The notes beneath the pieces were generated by a model. It searched no databases, was not told the origin of the DNA, and worked only from the letters and a program-made list of their open reading frames with translations. From positions 2,943,501 to 3,007,500 of the forward strand of contig JAYKKM010000450.1 of assembly GCA_035772405.1 (NCBI GenBank): a DNA stretch of 64,000 nucleotides, given 5' to 3'. The DNA is from Chrysogorgia sp. JL179-B06. Lineage: Eukaryota > Cnidaria > Anthozoa > Scleralcyonacea > Chrysogorgiidae. Below are positions 35,750-50,302 of the stretch, piece by piece; position 1 is the stretch's first letter; every line of letters starts with the position of its first letter. The translations under genes were made by a program, and so were the position numbers.

Positions 35750-36180
35750 GCCCATCTTGCACACCTGTGTGAAGTTGATCATCCAGGTTGTTGTAGTCTT
35801 GAGGAAGACTATTGTTGTTGGTGACTGACGTTTTGACGGCCTCAGCGGCGGTCATGCCCTTGGTCTCTTTGCACAGAGTCAAGTAAAGAGACAAACAATA
35901 CACCCACCTGTGATGCAACACCCACTCACATTGATTATGACACAAACAACCGATGAGGAACAATATTGGCCCACGCTTAACGCAACACCCATTCACACTA
36001 ATTATGACACAAACAAACTATGGACGTAATGAACCAGATGTATATATAGGCAAACCTGACAAACATGCTTTACTTGACTCAGAAGATGACCGCTGCTGAG
36101 GCCGTCGAAACATCAGTCACCAACAATAGTCTTTCTCAAGACTACAAAAACCTGGATGATCAACTTCACACATCTAATGA
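35750..36180. repeat. Inverted pair of Penelope-type ends
   Basis: GTGAAGTTGATCATCCAGGT...GACGGCCTCAGCGG (35768-35852) is mirrored at about 36090-36172. It lies between the convergent ends of SLC25A26 and SLC2A13-like copy A. Open frames here are fragments of the repeat. Confidence 0.75.
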
Positions 36181-36530
36181 TACTCCTAGGTTCAAACCAT
36201 TTACTTTGCACACCTGTGTAGCATCATGAAAATTCAAAATGCCACCAATCATAGGGGTTTTTAGGAAATCAAACTTGGCATGTGAGTGGATCTTGTGTGC
36301 CTGGCGCTTGTCTATTATCAATTTTTAATCTTGCGTTACCGTGTACGGCACACGTGTTTTTCGATTTAACAACTTTATCACTTCAAACTTCGTCTTTTGT
36401 CAATCAACCGATTGTCACTGGGCCAGACAGGAAAGATTTAACTCTTTAATATCCTTTTGTTATATATTTGATTAACACCATAGGAATCATGTTAATAGGA
36501 TTAGAAATTAATAGAAACTTGCTAACGTTT

Positions 36531-40684
<4,154 letters not shown>

Positions 40685-40944
40685 AATTTTATACACAGCC
40701 CAAATCTTCTGTTTCAATTATTCAAGCAGGATTTCTCTTCTTTATGTCCAGAGATTTAAGTCAAATTGTCGTTGAGTTTAAATCTTTAATGAGGCAAAAT
40801 GTTTTCGACAAAACATAATAGTTAGTACGAGAGGGAGGCTGAATCCGCGGTACTACAGCGGTTTAACCCAAAATGTTGCTGAATATTAAATTACGCTCGC
40901 CACAATCACAACCTCTGAGGGTTTGAAAAGGAGGTTAATATTAT

Positions 40945-41125
40945 TGTTAGGGTTATCAATTATTATTAGCCATTAGGTGATTAGGGTTAGTATTAGAGTT
41001 ATTATTACGGTTGGTTAGTATTAGGGTTAGTGTTAGTTCTGTTAGTAGGGTTAATAGTATTTTAGGGTTAGTATTACTATTAGTGTTATTATTAGGGAAT
41101 TAGTATTAGGGTTAGAAAACTTGTT
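40945..41125. repeat. Degenerate TTAGGGTTAGTATTAG repeats
   Basis: Irregular TTAGGGTTA and TATTAGGG units lie in the interval between the two inositol-transporter starts. Confidence 0.75.
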
Positions 41126-41138
41126 AGGCGTGGGGTTA

Positions 41139-41448
41139 TGCACCTATCATTTGTTTCCACCACCCCTGGGAGGTTTATTTAACAAAGACGCACCGGAAGT
41201 GAAATTCACTCACGTTGATTAAAAATGCTTCTATAGCAACGAAGCATGGAGAACCTTTCTGTCGAAGAAATTGCCAGTCTTTGTTTGTCATACACTTAAT
41301 AATACATGCAATTGCGCCCTCTAGCATGGGTATTTGACAACTAACTCAAACTTGTGAGTGGGGAATTTGACCGGAAAAATTTCAAAAGTTCAAATCCCCG
41401 TGGGTCTGCCCGCCCTCCCAGGGGTGGTGAAAACCAATGATAGGTGCA
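41139..41448. mobile_element. PIF/Harbinger-like MITE, 310 bp, TTA target duplication
   Basis: Terminal inverted repeats begin TGCACCTATCATTKGTTTYC and extend about 35 bp through CACCCCTGGGAGG. TTA flanks both sides (41136-41138, 41449-41451), the 3-bp duplication typical of PIF/Harbinger. No transposase. Termini resemble those of the MITE at 48397 (CTATCATT...CCACC...GGGAGG). It lies in the shared upstream region of both inositol transporters. Confidence 0.8.
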
Positions 41449-42190
41449 TTAGGGTTAGGATCTTTGTTGTTTTGGGGTTGGTTACAATCCAATAATTTAC
41501 TGCTAACAATTCTTTAACAATTCCGGTAGTTTGTATATGGCTTACAACGTGAGGAACGGCTGCTCCTAGAGGATGTGATTTAATATTTAACGAACGCCCG
41601 TGATGTAGTCAAACCGCTCTACGCCCGTGGCAAATCGCTTCCCAATTAACAATGGCTGCATCCATAGGTAACCCAGTCACACATTGCGAGTAAAATCGTT
41701 ATATAGTTATATTACTATTTTTTTAATAATTCATTTATTAACCGCATAAAAATGCATTTTACGGTAAAAATAGTAATATAACAATGTTTATCCGGAAGTT
41801 TGGGAGAACGATAAATGGCAGTGGTAACACAAGCCGGCAGGGCGAGTGTTTGCACGCTATCTCGAGTTCTCCCAAACTTTTACGAGTGTTTTTATAACTG
41901 TATGTAAACATGGAAAGATGTTTTCTGTTTCTTTTATAACATAACACTGAGGAAATAAGTAATAAGACTCTTTTATTAAAATGATGAAAATATACATTCT
42001 CCTTACTCACGCTAGAGTGGCTAGACAATGTCGTCGGCTGCTCAAATGAAAATTAACGCACTTAACTGTGAAGAAAAGCATCCAATATTCTCGTTTTTCT
42101 TCTTGTTGGCTGGCACAGAACATATTTATTGATAAAAGCAAAGGTTCGTCGGGAAAACCATGTTTTCCGTCGAGTTATAGAAACACGGCT

Positions 42191-42200
42191 TTCAGCCAAT
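42191..42200 (+). promoter_or_regulatory. CCAAT-box candidate upstream of copy B
   Basis: AGCCAATCAG stands about 145 bp before the copy B start codon, in a locally CpG-containing stretch (CAGCGCGTGCG). No TATA box is obvious between it and the ATG. Confidence 0.4.
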
Positions 42201-42312
42201 CAGCGCGTGCGTTTTTAATTTGTTGTGTACTCATGTGTGTCTGCGCTCTACGCTTTAATAATTTGTCTACATACTTTAGGATCTAATTACTAGTAATAGA
42301 ATATAAACAAAA

Positions 42313-42351
42313 ATGCATTGTATAACTACTCTATCTTCATGGAGAAACTAG
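42313..42351 (+). promoter_or_regulatory. Overlapping upstream ORF at copy B start
   Basis: A 12-codon uORF (MHCITTLSSWRN, stop TAG) begins 26 nt before and ends 12 nt after the copy B ATG in a different frame. If both lie in the mRNA it could lower initiation at 42339. Confidence 0.4.
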
Positions 42352-45300
42352 ATAAAACCCAGCAAGAGAAACTCCTTCCAGACAACAGTACAACGAGTGA
42401 TCCAAACGATCACAATGGAAATTCAAAGTTTGCAGTTCTTGCTACATTCGTTTCAGCACTTGGTTTATTCACCATTGGGTATGACGTGGGCATTATTTCT
42501 GGCTCCATGATTTTAATAACTGAAGAATTCTCCTTGTCGTATTTGTGGCAAGAACTCCTGGTTAGTTTGGCTATTGGGCCAGCTATCGTAAGTGCTTTCT
42601 TCGGCGGTTATCTCAATGAACGTATCGGTCGAAAACGATCACTTTTGGTATCATCGGCTGTGTTTGGCCTTGGGGCTATAGTTATGGGTTTAGCCCCGAC
42701 GAAAGAGATCTTGTTGGTGGGAAGGATTGTTACTGGATTAGCCATTGGTAAGTTTGATGTGTAACTGCAGATGAAGAGTTGATACAACACTTACTTTGCC
42801 TTTGTACTGAGAGGATGCCTGCAGTCATTTTTATAAACCAAATTATTGCTGATATTAACTCCTAAATATAACAGTATTCATTACATGCGGGATACATAAT
42901 TGTAATTTTAATACAAAATGCTCAAAATTGCTCTCAAAATGCAGGAAATAGCATAATTTTCGAGATCAATCAGTGATCTGCATGATATGGCATCAATATA
43001 AAATTATTTTGATTGCCAAGTTGGTATATTATTGAGACTATAATAATTTGAATGCAAGAGATCTAATCAAGTGGATGATTCTAATTCATTCCTAGCCCCA
43101 GTCTGTATCATCACTGTATCAGCAGACTGTAGTACTCATGATCATTTATAGACCTACAGTAGAGCAAGGGGAATTCAACGAAATATTACCCCGAGGGATG
43201 ATATATCCTAAGGGCAAACCCAGACGGATGATATATATCATCCCGAGGGGTAATATTTCGTTGAATTCCCCAAGTGGAGGGTCTATAAATTATAATGTAT
43301 TATATTTTAATTATAATTTTAAGTAATATTAAATAATTAAATTAAAATAATAATAATTATTTTATATTAATTATATTTTATATTAATTTATTTATTATAG
43401 TTTAATTATAATATATATATTATACCGAAACAATCTGAATGCTGTCTTGAAACGTCTTGTTGTTCCAGTCATTAGTATTCGTGATCACCTAGTGTATTCA
43501 TCATCAGTGGGTGATTCTAACTCGAATCACCCAGTGTATTCGTCATCAGCGGGTGATTCGAGGTCAAATATGATGCCCCGGAGAAATAGCAGGGAATTTG
43601 AGTTTAAATTGACTGGTCACATGGTACAAATTTAGCTCTTTGATTGGACAATTTATAGTTGAGGTATAATATTGGTATATGCCATAATTTGGCACCACTG
43701 CAGATACCTTACTTGGGCTTTTGTTTTGAATTCATAACTTCCTAGGTATCACCTGTATTACCTCAAACTTGTACATATCAGAATCAGCACCGTTCGATGT
43801 ACGTGGACAAATGATTACGGTTGCTGGCCTCTTCATAACTGGCTCAGAATTCTTTGCTGCTGTTATAAGTGGAATCTTTAGCAAGGATAAAACGACAGGA
43901 TGGAGGTAATTCCTTTTGGAAATTATTATGGTTTATAATTATTAATTAAAGAGGGTAAAATCAAATTTTGGTGATGAAGAACGTTTTTTGACTATACAAT
44001 AATTTGGAAAACTAAATTCCAATTTATTTGATTACAATACTGTATATATTTAACAATATATTTACTATGGTATATATTATATATTTAACAATTATTATGA
44101 GCTTGATAATTTCTATGAGGTGATGTGATTTTTACACTTTCAAGATATATGCTAGGTCTCGGAGCTGTGCCATCGTTTCTGTTGTTTATTGGTACATTGA
44201 CGGTTCCAGAAAGCCCACGATGGTTGATTGCTAAAGGTCGAAAGGAAGAAGCCACAAAATATCTCCAGACACTTCGTGGTACTCATGATGTTGAGGAGGA
44301 AATAAATGAAATTGAAAAACGACACAAAATGTCAAAACAAGGTTTGAAGCCTAGATATATGTCTGTATACTGTAACTGTTAATTAGAAAAATAGCTACAG
44401 AAACAGCCAGTGTTTTTAGGTATTTTTGCAGTTGAAATGGCTTCATGTTCCTTCATGTCAGTGGACTGCACAAAAGTATAGTACAAAATGGAATCTATTT
44501 GTTTTATACAATAAAAATTAAAGACAAACTGTTCAAAATGTTTATTGAAGCTCTTGGGGATTTACATCTTAGGAGGCGTGCTGATGTACTTCAATATAAA
44601 CACAAAACTAAACTATAAACATAGATAAATATATTGGTGTATCACCATTTGTGCGCTTAAATGCGTAGCAACTAATGTCTTGATATCAGTTACATTCAGG
44701 GTTTTTTTCTTTCAGAGGGAAGTACTTGGAGCATATTGTTTCGCATGTTCAAATTGCCAAGTATGAGGAAAGCTTTGCTGGTGGCATGTGGACTCATGGC
44801 ATTTCAACAACTGAGTAGCATCAACACTATTATGTAATGACCCTCATGGTTGTATAATAAATTACTCATAAACATAGAAATAAAGTGAAGTATTGATTCA
44901 TTATTTCCTCGCCAGACGAGGATACAATAGCAGGAAAACACAATTGTGTCAAAGCCAACAAGACTTAGTTATTGACCCTCTAACCATGAGCTACCAAAAC
45001 TCAGATGGAGAGCAATGGTTAATTACAATGATGTACTGGTTCAATTGATATATATTTACTGCCTATGGATTGCAACAGTGACTATATCAATAATGCTTGG
45101 ATGTGTTAATATATACACTGCTGTAGTTACTGTCACATAGACATGAGTACATTATGTCAAATCAACCAGATCATCATTGTAACCTTCGCTCTCCATCCGA
45201 GTCTCGGTAGCTCAACGCTTTCAATCAGAAGGTAACAGGTTCAATGCCTGTCTCAGGACTCGGAAACACTTTTCAGAGGATACGAGCTTGGCGATTGCCC

Positions 45301-46277
45301 ATGTATCGTATGATTTCTTGTCATATCTAATAGTTATTTGTATTTGACAAATATTAGCCACATTATGACAACAACAAAGTGCTAAATATAATATTTCTCA
45401 ATACAAGTTTAATTTCTAAGATGAGAAATATGTTTCAAAAGTTTTGTTGTTCTATATAATTCTCATTGATTCTTTTTTGTTTAGGTACTACACTGCAACT
45501 ATCATCAGAATGGCCGGAGTACAAGATAACCAAAAAGCAATTTGGTTAGCATCAGCCGTGGCCTTTGCAAACTTCCTCTTCACCTTTCTTAGCTTTTTCT
45601 TGGTGGAGAGAATTGGTCGACGGAAACTCATCCTCATTAGCATGGGTGGTGTATTTTTTAGTCTCATCTTACTCGTGGTTGCATTTCGCTTAATCGTTGA
45701 ACAATCGCCCCAGGTGACCATGGATTCACTGCACAAAGCCCATTCTGGTGACCCTTGTTTGCTGTCAGAAACTTGCCACCAGTGCTTATCCAACAATATA
45801 TGTGGTTTCTGTTATGTTGACAGCAACAAATCAATTCAAAATACTTCATGCGTCAGACTCACAACCATTACTTCAAACACCTCCTCGTTCTGCGATCTTC
45901 AACAGAACTTCCAGTTGACCAAAACAGTCTGTCCGTCCAGTATTGCTTGGTTGGCAGTCGTTGGTTTGGTTTTGTACCTAGCTTGCTTCGCTCCAGGGCT
46001 AGGACCCGTACCATATGTTGTATCCTCAGAGATTTTCCCCTTGTGGGCTCGGACATCTGGAATGGCATGTGCAATGGCCACCAATCATTTCTTTACCCTT
46101 CTCATCTCCATGACTTTTCTCCATGGCACCGAGCTATTGACAAAATCAGGGTGGTTTGGTTTGTCGGCCGGATTTTGTGCACTTGGCTTTGTATTTGTCT
46201 ATTATTTACTCCCAGAGACTACAGGGAAAAGACTTGAACACATGCATGAACTGTTCGAAGTAAATGGACCAGAGTGA
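42339..46277 (+). CDS. Proton/myo-inositol cotransporter-like (copy B, diverged)
   Basis: Exons: 42339-42747, 43746-43905, 44145-44341, 44716-44833, 45485-46277 (stop TGA). Phases 1, 2, 1, 2; 1677 bp, 558 aa. Same family and exon architecture as copy A; exons 2 (160 bp) and 4 (118 bp) are the same length in both. Motifs: LFTIGYDVGIISG in TM1, ERIGRKRSLL, RIVTGLAIG, VPESPRWLIAKG, QQLSSINTIMYYT, GRRKLILIS, PETTGKRLEH and the Cys-rich loop (CHQCLSNNICGFC). It departs from the family at several positions: NLYISESAP instead of [13 protein letters not shown] instead of GGQF in TM5, GPVPYVVSSEIF instead of GPMPWTINSEIY, and TNHFF instead of VNWSC. Substrate may therefore differ from inositol. Start at the ATG in CTTCATGG; an out-of-frame uORF overlaps it. 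Confidence 0.92.
43144..43292. mobile_element. Hairpin MITE (TTTATAGACC termini)
   Basis: TTTATAGACC...GGGGAATTCAACGAAATATT is mirrored at about 43240-43290, arms about 58 bp with small indels. It lies in intron 1 of copy B. The interior is self-complementary through GATGATATAT. Confidence 0.88.
44985..45312. repeat. Inverted pair of tRNA-like SINE elements (copy C)
   Basis: The left member (minus, 44985-45135) and right member (plus, about 45155-45312) repeat the head-to-head arrangement seen at 360-1118. The right head has GAGTCTCGGTAGCTCAAC and CAGGTTCAATGCCTG but a shortened anticodon arm. It lies in intron 4 of copy B. Confidence 0.75.
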
Positions 46278-46554
46278 AAAGGGTTTTCATGCAAATTATT
46301 AAATTAATGGATTTACAATATTTGTTATTTATTTCTTAATTTCTAATACACATCCTTAGCCATTCCATGAAATTATGTTGTTGGGAAGGCAAAAAAAATG
46401 TCTTCTGTTTCTTATCAGCGCGTCATCGATTGACTATAGTTTCAAATTGCCTGGAAATTTCGAGGTACTTTGTATTTAATATTAGAAAAATACTTATTTC
46501 TGTACCATGAATGATTCCCCTGAAAAACGTTTATTGAAAAAAAGCGGGCACCGT

Positions 46555-46735
46555 GTCAATTTTGGAGTTGCGCATTTTGGAGTTGCGCATTTTCGAGATG
46601 CGCATTTTGGAGTTGCGCATTTTGGAGTTGCGCATTTTGGAGTTGCGCATTTTGGAGATGCGCATTTTGGAGATGCGCATTTTGGAGTTGCGCATGTTGG
46701 AGATGCGCATGTTGGAGATGCTCATGTTGACCAGA
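46555..46735. repeat. 15-bp minisatellite (TTTGGAGTTGCGCAT)
   Basis: Eleven to twelve units with TT/AT and T/G variants. All six frames stay open (GVAHF, LELRI, KMRNS and others), so open frames here carry no weight. Confidence 0.95.
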
Positions 46736-46974
46736 TACAAGACGTTTTTGGCCTAACAGTAACATATGAACAAAATGACATTTTTTAGCAAATTAATGAC
46801 TAACACGAAGTATTTATGATTCTGTTTACGCAAGAACGGATTCAAAACTCAAGTGGACTTTTGTACTACACATAGTAGTAGTACATTAGCTTATTCGCAA
46901 TTTCTATGAGGTGATATTTAGATCGGGCTCCGCCCTATCACTTCAACGCAAGTCCAAACAATGCAAATGTTAAA

Positions 46975-47640
46975 GTAGCCTGGTTTTCACTCGCGACACA
47001 AGCCAAGCATAAGCGCAATCACAGGTGCTATGCGTCAAGTGAAAACGAACCTCATGTTGTGTTATCTTGCGTTGCGTTACCAATCGTCAATGTTTGTGCA
47101 GATTCTGCCATCTTGTATTCGTATGACAGTGCGCGTATTGGCGTAGATATCCAAAACTCCGTATTGTGTTTGCGTTGTGTTCGGATTTCACGATCACAAC
47201 GCAAGCCCAGGCATAAGCACAAGGAAACTTTTTCATCCTTATGCAATGTTTCATATACAACTTGTCTCGTAGCGACTCAATCTGCTACGTTGCAGTTGCA
47301 CGAAAGGGAGTGTTTGTTACACTAGGCAACGTTTGGTGCAACTTGTCTCGCAAAGTTTCGTCATCTTTGTGTTTGTGCATATAAGGTACGCAATGCGGAC
47401 CGAGTCGCCAAAGAGGAAAATTGCAAGACAAGTTGCAGATGGGGTGTTACATTGTGCAACGCTGAAAAAGTTGCTGCAATTATTGCAGAAAGTAGAACTT
47501 GATTCTACTTTCTGCAACGATTGCAGCAACTTGTGTCGTAACAATTTTCGCCGTTGCAAAGGCATGTTACACTGTGGTTCATGCAACTTGTTTTGCAAGA
47601 CAAGTTGCAGGAAACATACAAATTTATTACGAGTAGCTTA
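46975..47640. mobile_element. Nested MITEs
   Basis: A CCTGGTTTTCACTCGCGACA...AAGTGAAAAC element is interrupted by a second element rich in CAACTTGTCTCGCAA and its inverse. The latter contains a hairpin TTGCTGCAATTATTGCAGAAAG with its mirror at about 47505-47532. Termini of the inner element are not resolved. No transposase. Confidence 0.6.
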
Positions 47641-47644
47641 GGAT

Positions 47645-48225
47645 TTGGTTGGGATTAGACACTTCATTATTATGAATCATCTCAGGTAACGAAACTGACA
47701 GTAAATAGTCGCTGCTGTCAAACAGCCCCAGTATATTTGGGCAGGTGTTACATTTACAAAACATCAAGCAAAACCAAAGAAAATTGCTTTTGTAATTTGG
47801 AAGCCAATCTACATGCTTATATATTCAAGTTGAGACCATTGCTCCAAATGGAATCACTTGAGCACGTGGTCAGCATAACTGGAACGAGTTCAAGATTCCA
47901 GTTTGGATTTTGATCGGTTCCTGTGATGATGTGGTCTTAAAAATGCCAGAAAATCAAAGCGTTTTGGGGATCGTGGTGTCATGTAAATCATCTACAAAGT
48001 ATTTATATTATCAATCATTATCAATTATTATCTACTGACTTATGATTTGTGTACTGTGTTGATATTTCACACGATTATATGCTTCCTCCAATGGGTGTGT
48101 TTACATCGGCGGTGGGGGCGGCGGAGGAGGTGGTGGAGGAGGGGGGCCACCTAAAGAGAGCACAACATTGAGTTGGATTCCGTATTGAAATAACGATGTA
48201 TAACCAGCTGTTGTGGTTTAAATCA
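47645..48225. other. Stretch without recognised genes; G-rich patch
   Basis: The only notable element is a purine-rich stretch at about 48106-48148 (GGTGGGGGCGGCGGAGGAGG). Confidence 0.5.
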
Positions 48226-48227
48226 GC

Positions 48228-49055
48228 TATTGTGGTCTAGTGGTTACCACACATGTCTATGAGCTGGGAGACACAGGTTCAAATCCTGGGTCGGACCTTC
48301 ACTCAGGGTCTTAAAAATAATTGAGGAGAAAGCGCTGCCTTTGTAATAATATCAGCAAATGGTAAGACTTTCGGGTCTTCTCGGATAACGACCTTAGGGA
48401 GCTGTCATTAATTCCACCAGAGAGGGGGGCAGAAGGAAAAGTGCTGGGCCATGAAAAACAAAAGTTGGTGGGGCTACGAAAACATTTGGAAAACCTTTGA
48501 TGCGCCATGAAACCTTTTTTGATTAGTATCAAAAGTAATCGATGAAAACAAATATTTATAACATAGGAATTGATATACGCTATGTAAGTCCAAGAAATAC
48601 CCATATCACACCAAAAGAAAAGTTGTTTTGAGAACCCCTTGCCTCCAGAAATTATGTACATGTATATAGTATAGTTTGGGTTTCAGTGGTTCGAGACTAT
48701 GAGTTCAGGAATGCGAAAACACGGCTGAAAACAAAGTTGATTGTTTTCCTTGCTCTATATGGCAGACTATCCTCAGTTCCCAGCATTCCTGTGTTGTCGG
48801 TATGAATGAAAATTTAAGATGTGCTGGGCCACGAAACTAAAACAAAATGTATAGTTGGGTCATGAAACCACCCAGGGAAATTTGGTTGGGTTACGAAACT
48901 TTAACAAGAATTTTCAGTTTTCCTTCTGCCCCCTCCCGGGTGGAATTAATGATAGCTCCCTTAAATCGTAGGCCCTCGGAACCCCTATCAATTGCGCTTC
49001 GCGCCTGTTGGGGTATTTCGTTCACCTAAAAGAGTGATAAATCTACTAAACTAAA
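48228..49055 (+). mobile_element. tRNA-headed SINE, copy 2, split by a MITE
   Basis: Head 48228-48298 (GGTCTAGTGGTTACCAC and AGGTTCAAATCCTG boxes) and body to 48396, continued at 48961-49055 (TTAAATCGTAGGCCCTCGGA, tail CTACTAAACTAAAC). The 564-bp gap is the MITE at 48397-48960. Confidence 0.88.
48397..48960. mobile_element. PIF/Harbinger-like MITE, 564 bp, inserted in a SINE
   Basis: Terminal inverted repeats of about 43 bp begin GGGAGCTRTCATTAATTCCA and continue into GGGGCAGAAGGAAAA. TTA is duplicated on both sides (48394-48396, 48961-48963). Subterminal TGCTGGGCCAYGAAA and related TGGGTTACGAAAC, GGGTCATGAAACC repeats are found at both ends, like transposase-binding repeats. No coding capacity. 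Confidence 0.88.
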
Positions 49056-49246
49056 CCCTTTCAATTAAAAGCGAACAACGTTGCCGGTCATACGTATAGC
49101 GCGACTTCTCACTCGAGAACACCAACGGTCGTAACCTAGAAACGGTCTCAAATTTCACTCACCCCTGAGAACAATGATCATCATCAACAAAGTCATGTAA
49201 ACAAATGCGCAAGGATAGCTAATATTCACCATTCTTTTCGTAATTT

Positions 49247-50079
49247 AAAGGGGTACTCCAGCCAAAATACAAATGTAGTTCATATGAAAGTCATTGAAAG
49301 ATAGTAGAAGTTGGAGAGTTTGTCCAATTTCGACGTCATATTTGAGAAACAAATATGACGTCACTGAGTGATTCTATCTCGTATTATCTTATGCCTAAGA
49401 AGCTCCTCTACTTTCCTACACGAGGAACTAAAGAGTTTATTTCGACTAATTTTCGTCCAAAGAGCATTCACAACAGCTATCACTACCGTATATGATCGCC
49501 ATCAAAACAACTCCACTGCCGATAATTAAAGTAAGGGCTCTGGAAGCAGAGGGTATCCAGGTGTGGATGTCCTACATAAGAAGAACAGCCACAATATTTT
49601 AGCAAATTTGAAACAAATTGATAATTGGTGTTGTTGACGCGAAGTACATCTTTTCGGGTTTTTTATACATAACTATTTTACATAATTATTATAAGGTGAC
49701 GCATTGTATGCAACGAACAGCGACGCAGAAACTATCTGTAACTCTTCACAAATTAAAATAATAAAAGTTCTTGACGTTTTTTTGATGTTATTTTGTATGT
49801 TATGTATATATAGTTATATATTATATTATCTGAAGGGCTTGGCCCTGTTTATGGCATTCTTTGAGACGCACGACACTCACAACATTGAAAAGCTTCCAGA
49901 GCCCCTGCCATAAAGAATCACTAAAAAACGACGTCATATTTCAAAACCAATATGGCGTCAAAATCCTCAATTTTTCAACTTCAACTAGCCATATCTTCTT
50001 AACTAAACTGATAGGAATGCTGAAACTTTGGAAGATCTTTCATATGAACTACATTTGTATTTTGGAGTATCCCTTTAAA
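49247..50079. mobile_element. MITE with AAAGGGGTACTCCA termini
   Basis: TAAAGGGGTACTCCAGCCAA...TTCATATGAAAG (49246-49290) is mirrored at about 50035-50077. Subterminal TATGACGTCA-type (CRE-like) palindromes occur at both ends. A truncated copy lies at 56300-56560. The target duplication is not resolved. It ends about 220 bp before the WASHC4 stop codon. Confidence 0.8.
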
Positions 50080-50302
50080 TTAAATAAAGGCAGTTTTCCT
50101 TGGCCCGTCTTCTGCTTCCATCATCTCCGTCTGTCCTCCTCTCGAAGCCGACCCTTCCACCTTCATTCTCACACATATCTCTTCACTAGTCATCGTCGTT
50201 TTTCCTTTCCACAAACCCAAACCACCTCAATCTCGCTGTCCTCGGCACCTCACCTATCCTCTAAGCATTGTACATGTATATACTATACACAGAACACGAA
50301 TG

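Noticed and set aside
40685..40717. Upstream methionine of SLC2A13-like copy A
   Set aside because: In frame but adds only MKQKIWAVYKI; the downstream Met begins the acidic/serine N-terminus. Left as an alternative, not adopted.
40945..41125. Interstitial telomeric repeat
   Set aside because: TTAGGG occurs, but spacing is irregular and TATTAG units dominate; no run of perfect TTAGGG.
46507..46788. GVAHF pentapeptide-repeat protein
   Set aside because: 15-bp satellite with open frames in every direction; no conserved start or domain beyond the repeat.
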